NCBI GenBank assembly: GCA_964017195.1
Contig: OZ024889.1
Location: forward strand, 67,271,858 to 67,335,857
Reading direction: 5' to 3'
Length of the DNA stretch: 64,000 bases
Source of the DNA: Siderastrea radians
Taxonomy: Eukaryota > Cnidaria > Anthozoa > Scleractinia > Rhizangiidae
In this document: positions 22,001-29,006 of the stretch, piece by piece
Layout of the letters: every line of letters begins with the position of its first letter
Numbering within the stretch: position 1 is the stretch's first letter
Position numbers and translations under genes: made by a program
Notes under the pieces: generated by a model
The model's database searches: none
Seen by the model: the letters and a program-made list of their open reading frames with translations, nothing else
What the model was told of the DNA's origin: nothing

Positions 22001-23856
22001 ATAAAAAAGACAAGGGTCGTCTACTTTGAGAAGGAGAATCCAGTTGGAATAATACAAATACAAATGTGAACAATGTTCATAGAAATTGCATTGTCAGTAG
22101 CGTCATATTTGGCTTGACAATCTAGAAACAGAACTAAGTTAAAAACAGGAAAACTGGATCCATCAAAGCTGCAGAAAAAAAGACGGAAAAGAGCAAAACA
22201 AAAAAATAGGGAGTTTGAAAATTTGGAAAAGTGTATGTTTAGCAGCCGTACCCAGGGAAAGACATTGATAGGTGCACAAGTCCTAAGATTAAGAACAGTT
22301 CCTTAAGGCCCAGTTATTAATAATCAGCTTCAACATTTGCTTCACATTTCCTTCAACAATTTTAAAATGTTTAGTGAATTACAGTTGAAGCTCTCTAAGT
22401 GACCACCTTGGGAATTCAGAACAACTTGGTCACAACTACCCTGGTAGAAATCCTATACAGGATCCTACAGGATTTTCTAGGATCCTATAGGATCCTACAG
22501 GATCCTGTAAGTTCACACAGGATCCTACCCAGGATCCTAAATGGAACCATGTTGTTTAGGATCCTACTCAGGATCCTATAAAGTCTTTCAGGATCCTGCT
22601 TAAGATTGTCTAGGATCCTGTTTAGGATCCTATAGGATCTTGTTTAGGATCCTGCAGGATCCTATACAATCTTGCTTAGGATCCTGTAGGATCCTACAGG
22701 ATCCTGTAGGATCCTATAGGATCTTATACAGGATCCTACAGGATCGTAAACAAGATCCTATAGGATCCCACAGGATCTTATATAGGATCTTATCAGGATC
22801 CTGGTTAAGATCCTACAGGATGCTGTTAGGATCCTGGGCAGAATTTTTACCAGGGTAGAGCCAGTTACTTACAAGAATGTGCCCTTGTAAGCGACCACGT
22901 GATGAAACGATAGAGGGTGGTCAATTACAATTAATGGTTACTACTAGTATTGTAGTAATAATATTTTAATGTTACAATAAATAATAAATAATAAACTATT
23001 TGCCTTATCACAGAAGAGGTTGGCAAGGAGAGCATCGACTGTGTACATGTATATATTGTAGCAAATGTTGGAACCTTTTACAATCAAAGTGAATGTTCTT
23101 TGTGTGCTACAGTATTTTGCAACACTAGTCCAGATGTTCTTATTTTGATTGGCATTAATTGATGGAATCAATTTGAAACCCAAGTAAACAACTTGCTCCC
23201 ATCATTTGCAAATTTTCTTGCAAGTTTCCTCAGCAAAATTCCCCTTTGAATTAGTTAAAGATTTTGTGGGGTATATGGCTTAGTTGATTGTTTAGTCATC
23301 TGAATTACAATCAAAGCAAGCAACAGGTCATAGCAAAATTCAAACAAAAACAACATAAACTTATCATTGAGCAATTTTACACTAACATGAAAATTAATAC
23401 ACTGAATCAAACACAACTATCAAAAGTTAATGACAGTCCTTTCGGCGCTCGGGAAGAACAGCTGAGAGGTTTAGGTCTCTAGGGCTCCAGGTTCCAAGAT
23501 GGAAAAGGCTCCATCGATTCACTTCCGGGATGAGCCAGAATCAGCATTTTTACCCATGGAGGCTTCCGAGAGTAGAAACGCTTCGGGTTCCGGGCGCCAA
23601 CGCAAAAGTTGCGGGGCTACCCTGGGTTATGTACCTTCTTAAAGCCATGAAAATGCCATGGTGTCTGAGTGCACTATGTACCGAACATACCAACGGAACG
23701 TGCGACAAAAATACAACTTACTTGGCTTTGAGATTCTCTGGACTGCTCTGTCCCGGGCTCTGTGCATTGGTCGACTGTATTGTCGCTTGGTGTGGCTGGG
23801 TTTTCTAATTTCCGTCGTTTGTTCGGTGACGGGCCGTCTACCAGTTGTTCGGCCAT
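4788..23856 (-). CDS. gene C: CBP/p300-like TAZ1-KIX fused to a Roc GTPase domain
   Basis: Eight exons are seen (23722-23856, 18670-18886, 17082-17192, 8675-8714, 7355-7438, 6424-6546, 6064-6157, 4788-5191); more must follow the donor after 4788. The order is a CBP/p300-like N-terminus (residues 1-45), TAZ1 (about 50-150), a linker, KIX (about 175-265) and a P-loop Roc/Ras-like domain. In CBP/p300, TAZ1 and KIX bind transactivation domains and a bromodomain-HAT core follows; here a GTPase follows instead. Phases match at every junction except KIX exon 6 to 7. Two one-base lesions interrupt the frame as assembled, so it is either a recent pseudogene or a gene with sequencing indels. Inference: a nuclear adaptor joined to a nucleotide switch. 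Confidence 0.75.
5580..5690 (+). repeat. degraded SINE fragment
   Basis: TTTCAGGCTATAATTGCAAC followed by TAAGTTGC and GCCAGGATCTTTC matches the tail of the SINE at 2515-2658 with many changes. It lies in the gene C intron between exons 7 and 8. Confidence 0.55.
6064..6157 (-). CDS. gene C exon 7: C-terminal helix of KIX
   Basis: Acceptor TTTTTTTCTCAG and donor GTAATG bound a 94-nt exon reading [19 protein letters not shown], which closely matches the third, long helix of the CBP/p300 KIX domain. It must be read in phase 0, but exon 6 as assembled ends in phase 2. It ends in phase 1 and joins exon 8 correctly. Confidence 0.8.
6424..6546 (-). CDS. gene C exon 6: central KIX helices
   Basis: Acceptor CTTGCAG; exon sequence [20 protein letters not shown], then [20 protein letters not shown]. 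This aligns by eye with the KIX core (VxAIFPxPDP..., LVxYAKKVEGDMYxxANS). Joined to exon 5 it gives HKLVDAIFP in frame. The best donor, GTACGT at 6423, leaves the exon one base short: a codon for the conserved Arg after ANS is incomplete, and the read-through frame reaches a stop eight codons into exon 7. The alternative donor GTGGGT at 6426 does not restore frame. Confidence 0.8.
7291..7337. repeat. (CAAA)n microsatellite
   Basis: An uninterrupted CAAA repeat of about eleven units lies in a gene C intron next to the donor of exon 5. Confidence 0.9.
7355..7438 (-). CDS. gene C exon 5: linker and first KIX helix
   Basis: The exon of 84 nt follows a pyrimidine-rich ...TTTTTCCAAG acceptor and ends at GTAAGT. 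It encodes [16 protein letters not shown] then [31 protein letters not shown] corresponds to the first KIX helix (WHEHVTxxLRxHLVHKL in CBP). Phases fit both neighbours (AA|C and CT|G). Confidence 0.8.
7663..7875. repeat. MITE with TTAACCCTTTAAGCCCTGA ends
   Basis: Inverted termini TTAACCCTTTAAGCCCTGA and TCAGGGCTTAGGGCTTAAAG plus GGTTAA enclose non-coding DNA. This is a second copy of the family at 741-950, here inside a gene C intron. Confidence 0.65.
8675..8714 (-). CDS. gene C exon 4: TAZ1-KIX linker
   Basis: This 40-nt exon (acceptor CTACACAG, donor GTAAGG) reads [12 protein letters not shown]. It was found because it is the only piece that carries phase 1 from the TAZ1 exon 17082-17192 to phase 2 needed by the KIX exon at 7438. 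It is serine/alanine rich, as expected for a flexible linker. Confidence 0.65.
8746..8900. repeat. palindromic MITE
   Basis: GGATATTACAGGGCGGCGAG near 8748 and CTTCAAGCCACCGTGTAATTT near 8872 are imperfect inverted ends; inner halves CGGATATGAATTTTATTTTC and GAATATAGAATTCATATC also pair. Confidence 0.5.
9262..9345 (+). repeat. retroposon 3' tail with (ATT)n
   Basis: GTGAAGCGCTTAGAGC followed by GGCGCTATATAAATTT and an ATT repeat resembles the 3' end of many invertebrate LINE/SINE copies. No coding part is present. Confidence 0.5.
9856..9990. repeat. dispersed repeat also seen at 33056 and 51257
   Basis: AAACTGTGGCGCTGCGTCGG, GGGAAGTGAAATACATAAA and TATCAACCGAGTTGGTAAGG recur with changes at 51257-51490 (reverse order) and in part at 33056-33112. 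The adjoining AGCTACGTTTCGAGTGTTAG with CCCTTCGTCAGAGC resembles Penelope-like element ends. Confidence 0.55.
10391..10395 (+). repeat. target-site duplication AATTT (left)
   Basis: AATTT precedes the 5' LTR and is repeated exactly at 16397-16401 after the 3' LTR. Confidence 0.85.
10396..10548 (+). repeat. 5' LTR (153 bp)
   Basis: Starts TGCTATGACACACATG and ends GAGACACAACA. The copy at 16244-16396 differs at roughly nine positions. ATTGGCGACGAGAATTC just downstream is in the expected primer-binding position; the tRNA was not identified. Confidence 0.9.
10573..11190 (+). pseudogene. gag-protease ORF of the LTR element, internally deleted
   Basis: About 206 codons. The N-terminal part ([20 protein letters not shown]) looks like a retroelement gag. 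It then jumps straight into a CCHC zinc knuckle, [14 protein letters not shown] (C-x2-C-x4-H-x4-C), so most of the gag capsid region appears deleted near codon 85. A retropepsin-type active site [10 protein letters not shown] follows. The frame closes at a TAG just before the RT frame begins. Confidence 0.8.
11240..12406 (+). pseudogene. Gypsy reverse transcriptase and RNase H start, frameshifted
   Basis: The frame holds a protease tail ([10 protein letters not shown]), RT fingers ([20 protein letters not shown]), palm motif [13 protein letters not shown], and after a gap the thumb/connection ([17 protein letters not shown]) and the RNase H opening ([16 protein letters not shown]). Between EYLTV and the connection, sequence is missing, and the catalytic DD segment (ILDDMIITG near 11910) sits in another frame. 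Enzyme activity from this copy is not expected. Confidence 0.85.
12524..13481 (+). pseudogene. RNase H end and integrase N-terminal half
   Basis: 12524-12946 encodes the RNase H tail and tether ([36 protein letters not shown]). An integrase zinc-binding remnant follows in other frames ([20 protein letters not shown] near 12978-13040, then a stop). The 13215 frame carries the integrase core [15 protein letters not shown] and [20 protein letters not shown] with catalytic D and E. The integrase is then cut by an insertion at 13482 and resumes after 15717. Confidence 0.8.
13482..15710. mobile_element. nested hAT-like non-autonomous DNA element (2229 bp)
   Basis: Termini CAACGTGCAAAGAAGTTC and, inverted, CAGGGTGCAAAGAAATTC form about 18-bp inverted repeats. 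No transposase is readable. Near each end lies a small hairpin (CTTGCCCGACGGGCAAG at 13559, GCTTGCCCGAAGGGCAAGC at 15665) together with CGGGCTAGT motifs, a subterminal structure. Internal inverted repeats sit at about 14602-14625 with 15373-15396 (TAATATCATGGGTGACAAAT) and around 15415-15545. CAGGG-type ends and a 7-8-bp duplication fit hAT; this is inference. Confidence 0.7.
15405..15555. repeat. imperfect palindrome inside nested element
   Basis: GTGAAATTAGGAAATAATTT with CACTTGCGTTTTGTCAAA on the left is mirrored by TTTGACAAAACGCGCGTGAA with ATTATTTCCTAATTTCAC on the right. It is likely a foldback repeat of its own. Confidence 0.7.
15718..16023 (+). pseudogene. integrase C-terminal remnant of LTR element
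   Basis: [18 protein letters not shown] and [18 protein letters not shown] are the end of a Gypsy integrase core and its C-terminal region, resuming right after the nested element. A stop at 15841-15843 breaks the frame; the next frame ([20 protein letters not shown]) is the SH3-like tail. Confidence 0.75.
16106..16205. repeat. fragment of the MITE seen at 39906-40160
   Basis: CAGGGTTCTATCTAGGACTT, GGGGAGAAGTCCCGAGTGG and CACGAGCTTCCCAGG match the left part of the element at 39906-40160. Only one terminus is present, just upstream of the LTR element's polypurine tract. Confidence 0.7.
16229..16243 (+). other. polypurine tract
   Basis: AAATGGGGGGAGGAA lies immediately 5' of the 3' LTR, the position from which plus-strand DNA synthesis is primed in LTR elements. 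It fixes the LTR start at TGCT. Confidence 0.7.
16244..16396 (+). repeat. 3' LTR (153 bp)
   Basis: Pairs with 10396-10548; it begins TGCTCTGCCGCACATG, ends GAGACACAACA and is followed by AATTT. Confidence 0.9.
16680..16980. repeat. region with repeated CTGTTTAGGAC boxes
   Basis: CCCTGTTTAGGAC and near copies occur at about 16692, 16729, 16763 and 16962, separated by ACACATTCTCTTGTTT-like repeats. No coding is seen; probably an old repeat element in the gene C intron. Confidence 0.5.
17000..17015. repeat. poly-C tract
   Basis: An almost pure C run sits close to the gene C exon 3 donor. Confidence 0.8.
17082..17192 (-). CDS. gene C exon 3: C-terminal TAZ1 zinc site
   Basis: Acceptor TTGTTCCAG, donor GTACAC. 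It completes TAZ1: joined to exon 2 it reads [20 protein letters not shown] then DCPVC, matching the CBP pattern CQxxHCxSSRxIIxHWKNC...DCPVC. The Cys and His ligands of the last zinc site are intact, so the fold is expected to form. The exon ends in phase 1 and is followed by the 8.4-kb intron carrying the LTR element. Confidence 0.85.
18670..18886 (-). CDS. gene C exon 2: TAZ1 helices and first two zinc sites
   Basis: The exon has acceptor TTTTCCTTCAG, donor GTTTGG and a phase-0 start. It encodes [47 protein letters not shown] and AGKTCQ. This is the TAZ-type zinc finger of CBP/p300 ([22 protein letters not shown]...[17 protein letters not shown]) with all HCCC ligands kept. TAZ1 binds transactivation domains such as those of HIF-1a and CITED2 in animals. 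Conservation is far higher than in the rest of the gene. Confidence 0.88.
18988..19051. repeat. (AAT)n microsatellite
   Basis: About 21 uninterrupted AAT units. Confidence 0.95.
19345..19535. repeat. palindromic MITE
   Basis: GGTTCCAGAGAATATCCAAA with CCCACC on the left pairs with GGTGGGTGTGGATGTTTTC and TGGAAGTGCAC on the right. A relative of one end is at 60828-60880. Confidence 0.6.
19600..20300. other. gene C intron 1 stretch with hairpins
   Basis: No coding is seen. A hairpin (ATATCTGTCATGCGTACATG / ACAGATAT, about 19623-19650) and a second one (TTAGCCAACTCGGC / GTCGGCTAA, about 20226-20260) flank AT-rich DNA; TCCTGCGATAT and CGCAGGATAA near the two ends hint at one element. Confidence 0.4.
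20781..21219. repeat. 162-bp tandem repeat, about 2.7 copies
   Basis: Units start near 20781, 20943 and 21105 with AGCATATGTTTGAAATATAG and share GAAGTAGGGAAAACATAGG with TAATAAATAGCATCAGCATA. The copies differ by point changes. The upstream 20560-20780 is also rich in degenerate CTATGT/CATAG motifs and may be a decayed extension. Confidence 0.8.
21386..21577. repeat. MITE with TTAGTATAAATCCACTAG ends
   Basis: TTAGTATAAATCCACTAG-ACATT at the left and AATG-CTAGTAGATTTATACTAA at the right are inverted. A short hairpin (CTACTCACTATCTA / TAGATAGTGAGTAG) sits inside. Confidence 0.65.
22437..22857. mobile_element. GGATCC-rich repeat element with inverted ends
   Basis: The ends TACCCTGGTAGAAAT and ATTTTTACCAGGGTA are inverted and flanked by TA-type sequence. 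The interior is almost entirely degenerate 9-20-bp units built on AGGATCCTRYAGGATCCT, itself a palindrome, with more than 20 GGATCC sites in 400 bp. Long frames through it (RILQDP-type) are artefacts of the repeat. Confidence 0.8.
23722..23856 (-). CDS. gene C exon 1: CBP/p300-like N-terminus
   Basis: ATG at 23856 opens a 45-codon exon, [20 protein letters not shown] and so on, ending SRESQSQ at a GTAAGT donor in phase 0. The start matches the well-known CBP/p300 N-terminus (MAEN...DGPP...KRxKLSSP), whose basic cluster is a nuclear-localisation signal. The next p300 segment (DFGSLFDLE...) is not in this exon; splicing to exon 2 goes directly to TAZ1. The donor phase and exon 2 acceptor phase agree. 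Confidence 0.82.
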
Positions 23857-24019
23857 TACTACTGCAATACCAAAATCTACGATACACGTAAACGACTTAT
23901 TGTTGATCGCAGATTAAGAACACAGCGACAGCACTTCTCCTTCTCCAGCTTCTCCGACTCTCCGACTCCTTCTCCTCGATCGTTCCGCTGGACAAGAGCA
24001 ACGCGGACTCGGATAGAAC

Positions 24020-24070
24020 TCTGCCCGTGGGCCAGGAGACGAACCCCCCCCACACCCCCCCCCCTCCCGC
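24020..24070. other. C-rich stretch upstream of gene C
   Basis: A C/T-rich, CpG-containing stretch about 170-210 bp upstream of the gene C ATG could be core promoter or 5' UTR. No TATA box is evident. Confidence 0.25.
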
Positions 24071-24120
24071 TCGGGGAATTTTGGGGACATATTTAACAAA
24101 TAAAAAGCGAAAACCGTGCT

Positions 24121-24356
24121 TTGTTTTATAATATAGCTTTGCTCACATTTGTGAAAAAACTGGCTTTTAATTGCAAGAAATCAAGTTTTTTTCATAGCTT
24201 GCAAGCGTGCGCAAGAAAGGTTTTCCCGCCCTGGTTTTCAGCTTGCCAGCGCGCGCAGAATGGCGTCACGGGCTACTCCGTTTATCTGTACTCTGATAAA
24301 GCACGCTGTTTCAACCAATCAGAACGCGCATTATATCGAAGCTTTATTATAATTAA
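24121..24356. repeat. MITE copy 1 (TTTATAATA ends)
   Basis: The block running from AGCTTTGCTCACATTTGTG through GCTTGCAAGCGTGCGCAAG to CAACCAATCAGAACGCGC repeats, in the same orientation, at 24541-24761. The ends pair as TTTATAATA.../...TATTATAA. Confidence 0.75.
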
Positions 24357-24556
24357 CAAATAAAAAAGCCAAAACCGTGCTTTGTTCTGTGATAAAGCAC
24401 GCAAGGAAGTGACGAGAGCACGAAAGAAGTGTAGGGTGAACACGAGCCGCAGGCGAGTGCTTCTCCCTACTTCTTGAGTGCTCTCGTCACTTCCGTGAGT
24501 GCTTTATCACAGAACAAAGCACGGTTTTGGCTTTTTTTATTTGTTTTATAATAAAT
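24352..24556. repeat. long inverted repeat between the two MITE copies
   Basis: AAAAAGCCAAAACCGTGC, TTTGTTCTGTGATAAAGCAC and GGAAGTGACGAGAGCAC on the left are mirrored on the right around a loop near 24450. It is a foldback sharing its ends with the MITE copies. Confidence 0.8.
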
Positions 24557-24761
24557 CTTTGCTCACATTTGTAAAGAAACTGGCTTTTAATTGCAAGAAA
24601 TCAAGTTTTTTTCACAGCTTGCAAGCGCGCGCAAGAAAGGATTTCAGCTTGCCAGCGCGCGCAGAATGGCGTCACAGGCTACTCCGTGCATCTGTACTCT
24701 GATAAGGCACGCTGTTTCAACCAATCAGAGCGCGCGTTATATCGAAAATTTATTATAAATC
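24541..24761. repeat. MITE copy 2 (TTTATAATA ends)
   Basis: The direct copy of 24121-24356; it is shorter because about 15 bp of the TTTTCCCGCCCTGG region is missing. Confidence 0.75.
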
Positions 24762-24974
24762 GTTTTGAAGCATAGCCCGAGCGTGTTTCAAATCAGGTTG
24801 TTCACACCTGGAGGCGTTTGGATCCCGTACGGCCACATTCTTTATGATACCTACGTCGTGAATTTTGAAAAATACACCTAAAATGCCTAGACAAGATACA
24901 AACACTCCAAAATTTGTAAGTCTCTCTCTCAAAATCACATCTATAACACTGTCGTCTCCTGCAGCGTTCTTTAT
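24753..24974 (-). CDS. candidate terminal exon, unrecognised
   Basis: After acceptor TTTTTTGTTTCAG a 74-codon frame opens IKNAAGDDSVIDVILRERL and ends at a TAA overlapping AATAAA. A hydrophobic segment (FGVFVSCLGILGVFF) lies in the middle. The stop lies in the end of MITE copy 2, so the insertion may have set the C-terminus. No family is recognised; it could belong with the exon at 25848-26024. Confidence 0.3.
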   Translation of the reverse strand: MKNAAGDDSVIDVILRERLTNFGVFVSCLGILGVFFKIHDVGIIKNVAVRDPNASRCEQPDLKHARAMLQNDL

Positions 24975-25847
24975 CTGAAACAAAAAACCACAGGGGTACC
25001 CATGCATGATTTTGTTGACAACCCCTAAAAAGGCATTCAATATTCTAATACTACAAAAGTGCACATACGTTTGATATGGTATCACGATTCTCAGTTTCTT
25101 TCGATTGTTTTTGAGACGTCAACATAACTAGGTATCGACGTCTCAAAAGCGAGCCAGTGATTGGTTGAAAATTTCGCGGAGTTTTTGCTCGGCTATTTCC
25201 ATTCAAAACAGAAATTCAAAGTTTCTCGTCAAAAAGCGGCCAGAAATGTAAATTACTTTGGCGTTTGAAAGACAAAGGAAAGCGATATTCAACTTTAGAG
25301 ACCATGTTATCGAAAAGGCAAGGTCAGACGAGAATTAAAACGTATTTTCATCTGTTTTTAACAGTTTGTTTTTGCCGAGGTGTTGCACGCGTGTTGCGCG
25401 CGCTAAACACGCAATCATGTTTTTGAAAAAGTTTTGAACGAAAAGGTCGTCAAGTTTGCGTTATTTTACCTGTTTTATCGACTTCTGGGACCTAACAAAA
25501 CTATATAAAGATGGTACTCTGAATTTATTTGTGTGAAGCACCGATTTATTGAGACAAAAGTCCATATTTTGATAATTCTTCTGGAAAACAAAGATTTGAT
25601 AGCGCGTACAACTCATTCGTGTTCAACACTTGACAAGTTGTAAGAATCTCTCTTTCAATCCGTGCAGGAAATTTTCAGTTTTGCGTTTGTTTTGCCCGAA
25701 AAACGATTGAATCGTGATACATGCATGAGTCGCCTCGCGACTCCACCCAATACGGAATATATTTTCTTCCCACTAGCCGTCAATATAATGCAGAATTGCC
25801 GTCTCAAAATCGCAATTAGTTTATAAAATCACACCTGTACGCCTTTT

Positions 25848-26024
25848 CTATAATGCATCAAAGATCAAGTTCACAATATTTTCCAGCTCAGGAATCTCTT
25901 CGTCGTCTTCATCGTCTCCTGCAAGAGTGACAACTATGACGTCTGCCAGCTCTTGAGGCATCAATTCACCTTCCGTCCAAATAGTTTCTAGAGCACCAAA
26001 ATCGTTCACTTCCCAACCAAGGCC
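25848..26024 (-). CDS. candidate terminal exon with CBP/p300-like acidic segment
   Basis: Acceptor TTCTTCACAG, phase 0, 58 codons to TAG: GLGWEVNDFGALETIWTEGE then LMPQELADVI, GDDEDDEEIPELENIV and NLIFDAL. The NDFGALE...ELMPQEL part resembles the DFGSLFDLE...LPDEL segment that follows the basic cluster in CBP/p300. It is upstream of gene C exon 1 in transcript direction, so it belongs to another transcript unit, perhaps a truncated tandem paralogue. Its phase-0 acceptor would fit the phase-0 donor of an exon like 23722-23856. No partner exon is found up to 31884. Confidence 0.45.
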   Translation of the reverse strand, partial: GLGWEVNDFGALETIWTEGELMPQELADVIVVTLAGDDEDDEEIPELENIVNLIFDAL

Positions 26025-28380
26025 CTGTGAAGAAGGAAGAAGAGCTGATTAGCATTTCGCCAAATGTAGGACTGGTAGTTACACCTCTTGATGTGCATAG
26101 TGAGAGTGTCACGACAAGGTGAAAGCAGGCTCAGTCGTTCTAGAAAACTTGCAGTGAAATCATTTTACTCCCGCACAACGAAACGTTGGATTTTTCTTCT
26201 TAAAATGGAACTTTTCTCTCACTAACCGCTGCAAAGTGAAAGGAAAAATCGGCAGTGGAATAAAAGGCCTGGTTATTCTCCGAAAAAGGCGAGTATTCCT
26301 GTGTTTTTGTTGAAAAAATTTTGCTGGCTTGCTTTTTTCGAGTGGTGGTTTTCTTATTGATACGCCATTTGATTTAACACGGGTTAACTGCAGGTTAGTC
26401 TTTCGACCTCCGTTTCTCGTTTGAAATTTCGTTATTTTACTTGGAGATCTCTTTTATAATCCTGTCCCATTTAGCTTCATTCAAGACAATAATTATGATT
26501 TATGTAATAGAATGTTAGCTAAAATAGTCAAATAAAAAACCTCGCATCGTTGTGTCTTCGACAAGAACTGATGCATGTCAACAAGTGTTTACAGTTTACT
26601 TTTCTGATGAAAGTGTCGATTTGCGATAATCTTGACCAACAACGAACAAAAATGTTTAAAATAGTAAGATATGCAGCGGAGTTTGCGAAGTGTAAGCCTT
26701 AGATTTCACTACTAGTCTTACTTATAAAACAAAGGTCTTTCGGTACTGAAAACCAAATTTAATGATATAATCTGATTTTAAGTTCTGTATTAAATCGAAA
26801 AAGAAGTTGTAATGAGAATTTATTGAAACTTTGCACAGTTACTAATTACACCTAGTACATTAAGAAATAAAATAAAAAGAGGGGGTCATCGTGTCTGGCT
26901 TCACGCTACGGGGCTGTAGTATATAGGTACTTTGCTATCTTTAGACAGCAATATTAAAAAAACCTATCCATGTACTGGAGACACCCATTACTTCAACAAA
27001 GTTATAACTAGCAATGAAATATAAGCATTATTCTTATTTTAGAAGTACAATGTTACAGTAAAACGTCTTAAAATTGCCGTAACAATGAAACTAATTTGAA
27101 ATAATAGGCAAATCGAGCGTCTGCACGGTTTCAGTGAAACGTCTAAAATCTGACTGTAACAGTGAATCAACTGGAATATTTGAAAATTGAATAATGAAAA
27201 ATTCTTCAAATTTGAATATACCATGTAAAGTCGTATTTTCCTTAAATAAATGGAATAAAAAGTGGGGTCACCAAATTCGTTTGGGAGAAAACGGCCATTC
27301 ATTTCTCTGAACAGCTCAGCTTCCATAGAAAACCTATCAAGTTCCGAACGCGTGCGCGCTCGTGCACGCGCTAATCACGCAAAAAATGATGCACAGAAAG
27401 GATGCGCAATGCAATTGAATGGAATCACTTTAATACCACTGTATGCCACTGTATTTCTCTATATTTCTTACTCAGCGCGCGCGCTCAATGCATGACGTGG
27501 CATGACATTGCGACGTGCCCGTCTGAAAGCGACCGAGCCTGATAAGCGTCTGTAATTTTCGCGCTGCTGTAAGCTCACGGAGCCAAGGTATAAGGATTTG
27601 TATGGAACTTGATCGATAGTTTTAATCAGCTAACGAAAAATGACAGAAAATAGCCACTAAAGCTTATTATAGTATACCAGATCTGGACTTCACAACGGTC
27701 AAACGCAAAAAACAACGTCACTTCCGGTTTTTCAGAGCCTTGAACAGTTGAATAAGTTCAGACTTTTACGAGCGCGAAGTTCGTATGAAAACGATACATA
27801 AAATGTCCCTATAAACACAATTTCGCGCCGATAAAACTTGTGGATGCCCGTTACTTCATTCTGAACACATGCTCGAAGTAAAAAGCTTAAGTTTTCAGAA
27901 ATGGCGTTTTCAGAAGTTTTGTGGTTAAAGTGAAATTTTCGACATCTATGTTTTCTTTTGTAAAAATTATGGCGGTAACTGCGCACGCGTCGTGCATTTG
28001 ACGCTGTGAAAATCTGAACAGCCCCCGAAATTCATACATTTATTTTGTTTTCTTTATCTATCTGCCTGACTTCTTTCGTATACATGTATGTTTCAGTGAA
28101 GAAAACACTACCCGCCCAGATTAGCGATTGCTATTTGCGGGCTAGTGAAGCCTTTTTATTGTAATGACTCAAAAAGTATGACAAATGACCCCGTTCTTTT
28201 CCACGCTGACCCCGAAATGATCGCCAAGTAATTTTTGGAGCGGAATAGCGTAAGGAAATCGAAGAAAATTCTGTCCTTTATAATTGGAATAACGCCGCAT
28301 CCCAAAAGTACTCGAAAAAGGTTTTTTTCCTGACATTTTTCACACCTTTCTTAGTCTCGGTCACTCTCTAGTTTCTCTTT
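26025..28380. other. intergenic stretch without recognised gene
   Basis: Only short frames are seen. The frames at 27039-27326 (minus) and 27262-27495 (plus) overlap each other and look like chance. GC-richer DNA with CGCGCG repeats around 27340-27490 and a CACTTCCGG box at 27720 could mark a promoter, but no linked gene is visible. Confidence 0.35.
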
Positions 28381-28427
28381 TTCTAATGCTCAGCCGCCCC
28401 CCTTCGCTCATCATTCTTAAGAAAATT

Positions 28428-28442
28428 ATAACTTTATTATTA

Positions 28443-28477
<35 letters not shown>

Positions 28478-28482
28478 GTTTT
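28428..28482. repeat. (TTA)n microsatellite
   Basis: A TTA/ATT repeat of about 17 units; the poly-Leu frame through it is not a gene. Confidence 0.95.
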
Positions 28483-28924
28483 GCCACACCACAGACAACA
28501 ATACAAAGATAACAATTAAAGAACAGGGAGAGAAGACAGAATTGATGGTAACAGTGGTAAGGAGGCCTAAAGAAAAATGAGGCTTATGTTAATTAGGCCA
28601 CAATAAAAAAAAAAAAACCAAAGCCGAGGAAATGGATCGAGAGTTGTGTTCGATTACCAAATCAGCCTTCAGTCTTACTGTGCGTATGTCTTATCGTGGC
28701 CACCAACAAACTTTTTCGAAAGTCGCGATATTTTGGTTGATGGTCACGCTTCCACGAAAAGTATTTCCCGTGTTCATAAACTTATTTGGCGTTTTTCGTC
28801 TGTTTCAACAAGAAATTCCGGGAGAGAAATCAACTAAAATTTGGAAAGTTCCGAGAAAGTTCTAACAGACTGCTGGGTTATAACCCTGCGATGGAAAAAC
28901 ATCATGTTGTATTGTCTTTTGTAA

Positions 28925-29006
28925 CCTGCGAGCAAGCTCTCTCGGGGGTGGGGGCACGATAGAGGGAAAGATCGCGCCCCCACCCCCGAGAGAGCTTGCT
29001 CGCAGG
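28925..29006. repeat. perfect 31-bp inverted repeat
   Basis: Arms 28925-28955 and 28976-29006 are exact reverse complements (CCTGCGAGCAAGCTCTCTCG followed by GGGGTGGGGGC) with a 20-nt loop. Matching outer bases (TGTCTTTTGTA) occur as direct repeats on both sides (about 28913 and 29010), so this is probably a small mobile hairpin with a duplicated target. Confidence 0.85.

Noticed and set aside
22399..22858. Protein frames RILQDP... across the GGATCC repeat
   Set aside because: The frames exist only because the repeat unit lacks stops; composition follows the repeat.
28386..28580. Frame with poly-leucine
   Set aside because: Translation of the TTA microsatellite.
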